Below, in pieces: positions 56,423-64,000 of a stretch of DNA of 64,000 bases (position 1 is its first letter; the number at the start of each line of letters is the position of its first letter). Both the position numbers and the translations under genes were made by a program. Origin of the DNA: Pomphorhynchus laevis. Lineage: Eukaryota > Acanthocephala > Palaeacanthocephala > Echinorhynchida > Pomphorhynchidae. The stretch covers positions 45,539 to 109,538 of the forward strand of contig WNNJ02000547.1 of assembly GCA_012934845.2 (NCBI GenBank), written 5' to 3'. The notes under the pieces are model-generated. The model had not been told where the DNA came from. It ran no database searches and worked only from the letters and a program-made list of their open reading frames with translations.

Positions 56423-57543
56423 CGCACGAATGGTCGCCGACGAACTACTCGAAAATTTCTTATCATTAGATCAGTCTCTCCATTCGATCTTCTAAATGCT
56501 AGATTAGCACGAGCATTATTAAGCAACAATCTTTCCTCAACCGAGAGATCTTTAAAATTTTTTGTCGTCTTACCTTTCAAGCGATAACCTCTAGCTAAAA
56601 CTGCTCTTGTATTATCTGCAGAATCAAATACTACTTTAAGTAATCGTGGTTTGTGTTGTGCTTTTTTACCAAGACGAAATAAGCTTTTGGCATGGAGACT
56701 ACGCGCAATATTCTCTTCACCCTGAACGAATATATCCGAAAAGACCTTACGAATAGAAACTACGTCATCATCCACACGGGTCTGAACGTTGTCTGCAGAA
56801 GATTCAGTGATGTTAGCAAAAATTACGCAATTATTTCTGTTTCTAGCACGATTCCTAATATTGATAATTTCAACAAATGTCTTATCTGTCAAATCATTGG
56901 ATTTCAGTTCATTTTCATTTCCGACTGCCACATCATTGCACACTCTATCATCGTCTCTTGTCTGCGTTCTACTTAAAGGCTGCTTCAATACATTCTTTGG
57001 TCGAACAGGAGTAGAAATCAATATATTGTGGTTCTTAGGACTGTGTTCCGCGAATATGTCAGATAAAGGTGAAGGCCATTTAGGAATATTCGCAGGTGTA
57101 ACTTTATCCTTGTCGTTTGCCATCACAGTGCTGTCATTGATATTTCTTCTTTGTTTATATACCGTCCGTGAATGTTTATGTCCTCGTGTCCAAATGCGAG
57201 TCGAACTTGAAGCATCTATTACGTCTGGTTCCTTATTTGAATTGACGTGTAACGACATCGGCGTAGTGATTTTGCTCTGGCATATGCTAGATTCTTTGTC
57301 AATTATTTGTTCTTAAATCTTGGGTGTCTTTAAGTTAAAATAAGCATTGTCCTTTGCTGATGTCGGTGAACTACAAAATACGATTGACGCAGTACAAAAA
57401 CCACATATGAATTTTCTTCTACTCAATGTATCAGCATCTTTATGTGGTACAGTTACTGTAGTCCAGACATTGCAGCCATCACCATCACATCCTACTTGTC
57501 TTGATATGAATTCAGGAATATCGTTTCCCTTACGTCTGCCCAT
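56416..57543 (-). pseudogene. C1 ORF1: zinc-finger RNA-binding protein
   Basis: From ATG 57543 the protein has a C-x4-C-x22-C-x2-C cluster (GCDGDGC to FICGFC), the same spacing as in A ORF1. A TAA at 57313-57315 interrupts an otherwise continuous frame of about 375 codons. The central part is basic and polar; the C-terminal domain contains CVIFANITES, RVDDDVVSIRKVFSDIF, KPRLLKVVF, KDLSVEER and IRNFRVVRRRPFVRW. Such ORF1 proteins coat element RNA. The stop (TGA) overlaps the beginning of ORF2 by a few bases, so translation may be coupled; this is inference. Confidence 0.8.
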
Positions 57544-57670
57544 AATTGTGGTCTGCTAATATCAGGTCGTGTATTTACTTTAGATTGTATTTACTTTAGA
57601 TTGTAAGATGTTGTAATTGTATGTTATTTTATCTCAAATGTATTTACTTTAGATCTCAAACTTTTTTAAG

Positions 57671-58860
57671 GTCGCTATATATGTATTTGACTCACTTCTT
57701 GCTACCCTTAGCATTTCTCTTTCCTGTATTGAATAATCGGGACGGATCTAAACTTGATTTACACGCAACTTTTCAGAAACAAACATCTTCAATCAAGACT
57801 GCTCCCCAGTTTCGAATACTACCCTAAACAACGTGGAAAATCAATTCGCTTATCTAAACGATATAGGCCAATCACCTTAATTTGCACGAATAAGTCACGG
57901 CTCGTATCTGTATATATCCGAGTGAGTACTGAACGTACATTATACATATCAGCTATAATTTTTCTCTGTATGTCGTATGATGATGGTGAATCAATCACAA
58001 TCTGCATAATTAAGCATCGATTAAGACTCAACGCGCTGTATCTAATAGATTCGCAGCCATTAATGACTTGTTGATTTAGTTATTGGCCTAGACACATGGA
58101 CACTGATGAACACTATTTGTAGATGGAGGATCGTGGACACTATCTGTTAATAAAGATTTGTGAACGTTATTTGGTGACAGAGGCATGTGGACGTTATTTG
58201 CTGATAGAAACTCGTAGAGATTTTTTGATATTGAGAATATGGTGGAGTATTCAGTACAAATAGGCAATTCCATATTTATGCTGGAACTGATTACTGCAGC
58301 ATGTACGTTTAAAAATGTCTGAGTTGATGTGTTGTAGTAAGGTATCTGCATTTGCCATATCTGCACATTGTAACCACTTATTTCTTTCTGTTTTCGATGA
58401 GCGAGACGATTTGCAAATTACTTGGATCTTAAGATCATTGAAAAACCTAGCTGAACCTATCCACACATGCGATTCACATTTTCAAACTTTTGGGAATAAA
58501 ATCATCCTGTCTCAATAATTTTGTATTTTTACACTTTACAGCAATTGGGAATTTTATAAACATTGTATTATTAATTTTATTAAATAATTTTATTATTTAA
58601 TATATATTATTATGTTTAATTATTTTTTATTTATTTTCTAATATACACAGCTACATTACTTAATCCGTATGTTAATTTTATTTTAATAATTGTATTTAAA
58701 AATAGATAAAAACATAAACAATTTATCTGTCCGAAAGCAATCAATGGATCAATGTACTAGTGATCAAGTCGAAGGTATCTTGTCTTGTCTATTTTTCGTT
58801 TAGTATGTTCGGTTGGCTTTTACTAATTATGGACAATTCTAATCAATGAATAGATTGTTG
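57671..58860. other. Unrecognised stretch between C1 and the hairpin insertion
   Basis: Several frames of 60-110 codons exist, but none has a known motif or convincing composition. The only clear structure is the 27-bp tandem repeat at 58106-58213. Confidence 0.45.
58106..58213. repeat. 27-bp tandem repeat, four units
   Basis: Units begin ATGAACACTATTTG, GTGGACACTATCTG, GTGAACGTTATTTG and GTGGACGTTATTTG. In one minus-strand frame this gives a nine-residue repeat around NNVH, inside a 92-codon open frame (58088-58366) of unknown meaning. Confidence 0.75.
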
Positions 58861-58998
58861 AATTACTAAATTGTAGGTGTATTGTCTTACAAGAAAATAT
58901 ATTTTATCACAGTCAAGCCGTCGTATAAAAAATTACTGGAATGATCAAAATGTTGAAAATCACGGATGCCGTTTGCCTATAAATGTTGACTCAAATTA

Positions 58999-59195
58999 TT
59001 CTGGTTGTGGTACAATATTATCCTCACAGGTATTGTTCCTATTCTTGATACAGCAGGACGCTACTAATCAGCCTGGGTGGGAGACCTACCCAGACTGATT
59101 AGTAGTGTCCTGTTGTATCAAGAATAGGAACGAAATACCTGTGAGAATAATATTGTGCCACAACCAGAAGAATTTCAGCTCACAGATGCATTCAA
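58999..59195. mobile_element. Long-hairpin insertion with 14-bp flanking direct repeats
   Basis: Arms of about 80 bases (58999-59078 and 59088-59170) are nearly perfect reverse complements around a short loop. GTTGACTCAAATTA occurs just outside on both sides (58985-58998 and 59196-59209), like a target duplication. There is no coding content. It could be a hairpin MITE or an RNA-derived insertion. Confidence 0.7.
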
Positions 59196-59401
59196 GTTGA
59201 CTCAAATTAAAAAAACTACGTCTTTTTAACTTATTGAAGAAACTGTATTGGCAATATTTCTCATAATTATGAGTAAATAATTACCAGCAATAATCATTAA
59301 TCATTTATAATAAATCATTAATAATCAATAATTAATTAGGAATTAATTGCATTATTTAAAACACATTTTTAGCAAATAAAGTTTAATATTATTTCAATAT
59401 T

Positions 59402-59422
59402 ATGATACCAGAAAGGTATCAT
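59402..59422. repeat. 8-bp fold-back palindrome at the RTE 3' edge
   Basis: ATGATACC and GGTATCAT pair around five bases, just beyond the A-rich 3' tail of the RTE fragment. Confidence 0.6.
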
Positions 59423-59431
59423 ACTATGCTT

Positions 59432-60325
59432 CTTTTTCTTCTTCTTTTTCGTCACATTTGTCCCGTATGGTGGCGGGATCCGCTACTTTGAATACCTTTT
59501 CCACTTCATGCGGTCCTCGGCGTCTCTCGGTTGCAGACCGAAGTCAACTAAATTACGGTTTATGGTGTCGATCCAACGCTGCTTTGGTCTTCCTCTCGGG
59601 CGCTTTCCTTCCACTTTGAGGTCGAACCCCATCCTTGCCAATGTGTCTTTATTAGCGCGGAGGATGTGACCGTACCACCATAATCGAGTTTCGCGTAACT
59701 TATAGCATATCGGCGCTACACCAAATTTTGCCCTTACATCATTGTTCCTAATATGATCTATACATGTAACTCCGGCAGTCAACCTCAACATCTTGGTCTC
59801 CATCGTTACGAATCGACGCTCTGCATGTTTGGTCATTGGCCAGCATTCTTCGCCATATATCGCGACATGTCTGACTACTTTTCTGTTCACTTTGGATTTT
59901 ATGCGATCTTTTATCTTGGGATCGCACAAGACACCGGTTACTGGCCGCCACTTCATCCATGCTGCGTTTATTCGAGTCGAAATCTCTGTATGAAGATCGC
60001 CGTCTGCTGTAATGGTATCTGAATGTTGACGTCCGAGTGTGGTCTTGCTCCTCGATTTTGATCGTAAGTTCATCATCGGTGTCTATTGTTAGATATTCGG
60101 TTTTTCGGACTTTGAGGCGTAGGCCAAACTGCTTGAGCCTGGTACTCTATGCCTTAAACTTCTGAAGGTCGTTTTTGTCAGCAGACGCTATCATAACGTC
60201 GTCCGCGTAACGTCCAAGGTATCTATCTGTTCAGGTCGTGTGTCACCACGTTCATAACGAGAATGAATAGGACTTGTGAAAGTGTCGATTCCTGATGGAT
60301 TCCTACGGTTATTGGGAAATCTTTT
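59432..60325 (-). mobile_element. RTE-type LINE 3' part
   Basis: Minus-strand RT pieces: VGIHQESTLSQVLFILVMNVV (motif B region near 60290, one substitution from the usual QGS), YADDVMIAS (motif C near 60200), then an open 197-codon C-terminal extension (60076-59483) with STRINAAWMKWR, TGVLCDPKIKDR, YGEECWPM, LRETRLWWYGHI and GKRPRGRPKQRWID. The end ADPATIRDK continues in a shifted frame. The 3' tail is (GAA/AAG)-rich, as in RTE elements. The 5' part is missing. Confidence 0.85.
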
Positions 60326-60667
60326 GAACAATCTATTTTAATCTATTGAACATTGTAATTACTAAACAAAATTTTATGATTCCATTTGAAAATAAAATAT
60401 CAATTTTTATTTGATGAGAATGCCTTTTAATCATAACAAATTTTTAATACCTGATACGAAGTACAATCTATCTCTATAATACGGAAAAGCTTTTTAAAAT
60501 TGAAGATAAAATTGAAATTATAAATTATTTGTAATTAATGATCTGTAAATTATTTGTTTATTATTCATTATATAAATGATGAACACATTCTACGTTTTCG
60601 GTGATGCAGGCATCATTTTTCTGATGATGCGTCAACGAGCAGCAGTTATCAAAATATAAAATAGTGC
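60326..60667. other. AT-rich spacer, nothing recognised
   Basis: No coding signature. A short stretch near 60590-60640 has imperfect self-complementarity, including two CATCAT/GATGATG blocks. Confidence 0.4.
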
Positions 60668-60740
60668 TTATAAAAATCCAATAAAACCTAGGTTCATATG
60701 TAGTGCGTTTAAATGTACATTAAAACCACTTTCTGTTTAT

Positions 60741-61742
60741 ATGAATAAAATACTTAAAGTAATTAAAGCACATTTTAAAAAATATTGCAAGGTAATCGAA
60801 ATTAATACTGGTATAAAACACTATTTCAGTATTAATTCTACAAAAGAATTTTTAGAACAGACAAAAGGAATAAATTTTCAAAATATAAATACATACGATT
60901 TTAGTACGCTTTATACAAATCTAGATTTAGTAGATATTAAAGAAGCGTTAGTAAAATTAATTAATCTTATATTCGGAAAAAGATATACATATATATGTTA
61001 TAATAATTATAACGCCTATCTAACAAAAATTAAACCATCAAATAAATATAAATATATGGATAAAATTGAATTAATAGAATCCTTAAATATTTTGATAAAT
61101 CAAAATTATTTAAAAGTAGGGACATCTATATTTAGACAAGTAAAAGGTGTTCCAATGGGTGGTAATAGTAGCCCAATTATAGCTGACTTGTTTTTAAGCT
61201 TTATAGAATATGAATTTGTTCATAACTGTGTAAAAACTAAATCTAAACAATATAAATATATGAAATATATGTTTCGATACATTGATGATATATGTGTATT
61301 TAATTCTAATAATTTTTATTCAATTAGTGAGCACATTTATCCAGAAAGCCTTATTCTTAACAAAACCAATATTAATGATAAAGAAGGTGTATATCTAGAT
61401 ATGAACATTAAATTAACATTAACTAAAACTACTATTAATTTATATCGTAAAGATGACATATTTAAATTTACAAGAAACATATTTTTGCATGAGCATTCAT
61501 GCATACCATATAATATAAAATATAATACATTAAATAATGAAATTTTAAGAATTGCAACAATATGTAATGATATTGGCTTTCTTCAAAATCATTTAAATAA
61601 TTTAATAGATACATATTTTAAACTAGGTTACTATAAAAATAACATCAAGCAGAAAATAGTAAAATATATAAATCAACACAATAATATAAAGAATAAATTT
61701 AAACTCTTAAGTGGCAAATTTTTATGGATGAATAATAAATAA
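60741..61742 (+). CDS. P2 reverse transcriptase, partial (PLE type)
   Basis: The frame is open for 333 codons from ATG 60741, and the coding similarity extends upstream to 60668. Motifs: YDFSTLYTNLDLVD (A), KGVPMGGNSSPIIADLFLSF (B), YMFRYIDDICVF (C), then YLDMNIKLTL and a basic C-terminal helix region. The set fits Penelope-type RTs of the group with YWNPKLHKNP fingers. The C-terminus (KFLWMNNK) ends without a nuclease domain, unlike P1. The N-terminal half, seen in P2c and P2d, is missing here. Codon use is extremely A/T-rich. Its role is copying element RNA; expression of this truncated copy is doubtful. Confidence 0.82.
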   Translation: MNKILKVIKAHFKKYCKVIEINTGIKHYFSINSTKEFLEQTKGINFQNINTYDFSTLYTNLDLVDIKEALVKLINLIFGKRYTYICYNNYNAYLTKIKPSNKYKYMDKIELIESLNILINQNYLKVGTSIFRQVKGVPMGGNSSPIIADLFLSFIEYEFVHNCVKTKSKQYKYMKYMFRYIDDICVFNSNNFYSISEHIYPESLILNKTNINDKEGVYLDMNIKLTLTKTTINLYRKDDIFKFTRNIFLHEHSCIPYNIKYNTLNNEILRIATICNDIGFLQNHLNNLIDTYFKLGYYKNNIKQKIVKYINQHNNIKNKFKLLSGKFLWMNNK

Positions 61743-61799
61743 TATACTTTGCATTAGAATAAGATACTAGATAGTTATTTCAGAGGAAATACATCATTA

Positions 61800-61890
61800 G
61801 CATGTATTTGGCCCCGCTGCTATGTTGGGTAGAGGAGTTAGGGGCCGAAACCTGATAGCATAGCAGTTCCTCCTGATGACCTCTAATTCT
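61800..61890 (+). other. Conserved structured segment in P2 3' region
   Basis: A GC-rich island in an A/T-rich tail, conserved at 23869-23948 (minus). Possible pairings: 61810-61815 with 61841-61846, 61817-61824 with 61859-61866 (together a pseudoknot-like order), and an alternative 61835-61844 with 61880-61889 (ten pairs, two of them G-U). Confidence 0.6.
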
Positions 61891-62107
61891 TATTCTGATA
61901 CAACGTCTGTTATTTATTAGTCAATTCATAAAAATGACGTTTATTTTAAATTTTATTTTTTTTTTATTTTAACTTGATTTAAATTATAGAAAATCTAAAA
62001 ACAATTATTAATTTTATTATTTAATTATTAAATTTTGATTTAGCATTATTATGTTTTGTTTATTTTATAATTATATTAAATACGTAGACTCAGTTAGCTG
62101 ATTTAAT

Positions 62108-62370
62108 TTAATTGATCCTGCTTTAAAATTTCAAATAAAAAAATAAAAGTTGAAATTAATAAGACAGGCATTATAAAAATCAGTGAATTTTTAGTTTTAA
62201 AAATAAATACGCAATAAATAATTTAGATATTAATATTTCGTTTTTAAGAACTTTTTGCAAAATATAAAAATAAATGTGTGTTTCTGTTGATCCTGCTTCA
62301 AAATTCCATCCAAATTCAAAAGATGTATCAGTTAGTTTTTAATGTTTTCTTTTATGTTTATGTAATTAAG
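62108..62370. other. Probable intron sequence upstream of the eIF3L exon
   Basis: AT-rich, with a T-rich tract and AG at 62369-62370 just before the open coding frame. A short TTGATCCTGCTT-containing segment occurs twice (about 62109 and 62286). The upstream exon encoding the N-terminus could not be identified. Confidence 0.55.
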
Positions 62371-63842
62371 ACGAAACGGACAATTCTCAATCTGTAAATC
62401 CTTCAACGGATGTCACCACAAAGCTATCTGCCACCGAAGAAAAGCTAAAGCATCATATACTATTGTTTTCTAAAGCCGTATCCGAACGAAATGTAACGAT
62501 TATGATAGAGTTTCGAAAATTAATGCGAGCATTTAGCCAACAAACATCATTTGAATCGATATGGTTTGACGAATCGGGACTGGAACGATTGAAAATTAAA
62601 TTCCAGGATCAAATCGCAAGTTGTTTGTATTTTCAAATGTACTATCATTATTATTTTGAAAGCCATCCTGCAAATGCGGACGTGTGTATCTGGGCGATCA
62701 CAAACATGGGAGATTTGTTCAACGCATTTAACCGGTCAAATTTCTACGCAGATATTTCCACTTCGTGGTTATGGTCGATTATCGACGATTTTGTATCTTT
62801 GTTTGAAGCTTTGCATCAGTTCCAAAATTTACCAGACATTTACTCGGATATCGCAAAGACCGCAAAGCCTATGTTGTTATTGAATCCGTTGAATGAACTT
62901 ATGATGTCGTCTAAGGTTTTGAAAGCAATAGAATCAAAATCACTAACTAATGAGGTAACTAGTTCCCCGTTTATTCGTGCTCTTGGTTACTACAGCATCG
63001 TCGGTCTGATTCGTTACCACACCTTTGACGGAGATTACACACAAGCTTTGAATCTGATAGATCAGGTGTCTTTAAGTATCCAAGATCAGAAATTGTACAG
63101 CGGCAATGTGATTCCTTGCATTCTCGTTACTAACTTTTACGCCGCCTTTTGCTTACTGATGTCTCGTAGGTATATGCAATGTATAAACGTGCTAAGCGAT
63201 GCATTGCATTTCATATTTGACAAAGACTTTGAGCTCAAAATAAGCAAATCAAAATGCATTCCCTACTACATTCGTAAAATGTGTCACACGCTTGCACTGG
63301 TGTTAACAATCTATCCTATACAGATAAATGAACATATATTAAATGAAATGAAGTCAGTAGTTGGTAGCAGATACAATCGACTGCAAGATGGCGATGCGAC
63401 CGCATTTTCAGAAGTATTCCTGGAAGCTGTACCTTGTTGTCCTTATAACTTTGGAGATCTTGAATTAGCGCAGAAAACAAAATCTAAGGAATATAGAGCA
63501 TTCCTACAGGAGATAGATGAACAACTTTGTTACTTACGGTTGCGTGCCGTATTGGTAAATTACTCTAGCATTTCAATACAGAAGCTTTCTTCTATAATTC
63601 ACAAGGCAGAAATTGACACTATATCTTATCTTATGAGTTGGAAACACAAGCTTGCTCTGCCACAATGTAAAACCAATGCTGAAATGATAAAGTCGCACTT
63701 GGCCATTGATTTCTATATTGACAGGCAAATGATACACGTGTTTCACGTCAAGCCTGCTGATAAGTACTCAGCATTGCTTCTTGAACAAAACATTTCAATT
63801 CGAAAACTGTTGGCTGAACGACATTGGAAAATCAAGATTTAG
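62371..63842 (+). CDS. EIF3L: Eukaryotic translation initiation factor 3 subunit L, 3' exon
   Basis: This host gene encodes a core subunit of eIF3, the complex that loads the 40S ribosome with initiator tRNA and mRNA. The exon begins after the splice acceptor at 62369-62370, since an in-frame TAA lies just upstream at 62367; it opens in the middle of a codon. About 490 residues follow to TAG 63840-63842. Matches to the family include LGYYSIVGLIRYHTFDGDY, LLMSRRYMQCI, LTIYPIQINEHI, RLQDGDATAFSEVFLE and DFYIDRQMIHV; the C-terminal third corresponds to the PCI domain. The N-terminal half is strongly diverged from vertebrate sequences, and some 70 N-terminal residues must lie upstream. It is intact and not a retrocopy as far as visible. 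Confidence 0.9.
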
Positions 63843-63877
63843 CATTGCCTTTGATGCACATTATTAGGCATTTACAA

Positions 63878-63883
63878 AATAAA
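63878..63883 (+). promoter_or_regulatory. Polyadenylation signal AATAAA of EIF3L
   Basis: The hexamer lies 36 bases after the stop codon, with T-rich sequence about 20-60 bases further on. This gives a very short 3' untranslated region. Confidence 0.65.
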
Positions 63884-64000
63884 TTAATCGTTTAACTATC
63901 TTTACATTGTCAATCATTCTTTGTAAAATTTCAAAGTCGAACATTCGAGAAGTGCAATATACGAGAATATAACTGCCAACATTATTTATTAAATAATTAA

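Larger units (their letters stand above)
53402..57670 (-). mobile_element. C1: nearly whole CR1-like LINE
   Basis: About 4.2 kb with leader, ORF1, ORF2 and a 3' end. The leader (57670-57544, minus strand) holds repeated TTTGAGAT and AATCTAAAGTAAATAC units. The 3' end has AGCC-GTAT-GGCT pairing, then ACCTGTATTAATAATAATAA. Only about three breaks separate it from full reading frames: one TAA in ORF1, and one shift and one TAG in ORF2. Confidence 0.88.
60668..62107 (+). mobile_element. P2e: best preserved P2 Penelope-like copy, 5'-truncated
   Basis: The copy starts in the fingers region (KNPIKPRF equivalent) at about 60668 and includes the whole RT palm, the C-terminus and a 365-bp 3' region also found at 23648-24003. 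The 3' end is taken where similarity to P2a stops. It looks whole from the truncation point on. There is no GIY-YIG domain downstream of the RT. Confidence 0.85.

Noticed and set aside
57640-57670. Nematode SL1 leader
   Set aside because: AAGTTTGAG matches the end of SL1, but the preceding bases differ and shared sequence continues downstream, unlike a leader joined to varied mRNAs.
57754-58074. 106-codon open frame as a gene
   Set aside because: No motif, no conserved composition and an overlapping minus-strand frame of similar quality.
60590-60640. Ribozyme-like CTGATGATGCG segment
   Set aside because: No GAAA box or third stem could be placed on either strand.
61800-61870. HDV-like ribozyme in the P2 3' region
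   Set aside because: The interleaved pairing order fits superficially, but no P3 or P4 stem could be formed.
61800-61890. Hammerhead ribozyme in the P2 3' region
   Set aside because: CTGATGA and GAAA strings are present, but the order is reversed, a two-base bulge interrupts the possible stem II, and the segment available for stem I is only four bases.

Overview
This window looks like a retroelement-packed stretch of an invertebrate animal genome. The support is eukaryotic and animal-type: one host gene (eIF3 subunit L, right edge) whose exon starts at a splice acceptor and is followed by an AATAAA signal, plus several animal-type non-LTR and Penelope-like retroelement families. The lineage cannot be fixed from the sequence alone. 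No tRNA, rRNA, CRISPR or bacterial-style operon was seen.

Between 1 and about 62.1 kb almost everything recognisable is retroelement. Names used here: P1 = canonical Penelope-like element (PLE) with RT and GIY-YIG; P2 = a second, very AT-rich PLE-type family with at least six pieces; R1-R4 = LINEs with an N-terminal CXC-type cysteine cluster, RT, a CCHC knuckle and an R2-type restriction-like endonuclease (RLE); E1 and E2 = two other RT-RLE lineages, E1 carrying an OTU protease domain; A and B = two related L2-like families with an APE endonuclease; C = a CR1-like family with APE; D = an unassigned LINE RT; and one RTE-type 3' end.

Layout: 0.2-2.2 kb, P2 split by a P1 insertion; 2.5-6.5 kb, E1; 7.0-7.5 kb, B 3' end; 7.5-11.4 kb, A; 11.4-14.8 kb, R1, the only long RT-RLE gene that is fully open; 16-23.6 kb, a nest of A and B pieces in both orientations; 23.6-29.4 kb, a row of P2 pieces split by E2; 29.5-32.2 kb, B; 32.4-33.8 kb, A; 33.9-35.2 kb, C ORF1 pieces; 35.5-38.2 kb, R2, 5'-truncated with a 14-bp target duplication; 39.2-39.7 kb, a 15-bp minisatellite beside a palindrome; 40-41.8 kb, C-like; 41.8-45.8 kb, R3 and R4; 46.2-47.3 kb, D; 47.4-50.7 kb, a B copy with an inverted 5' part; 50.7-57.7 kb, C copies including the nearly whole C1; 59.4-60.3 kb, RTE; 60.7-62.1 kb, a P2 RT that is open; 62.4-63.8 kb, eIF3L.

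The most notable observations are the RT-RLE-OTU arrangement in E1, the open CXC-RT-RLE gene of R1, a conserved structured 3' region in P2, a leader-like motif shared by unrelated element families, and many short, near-perfect fold-back palindromes concentrated at element edges. All family assignments come from reading translated motifs; no database search was run.
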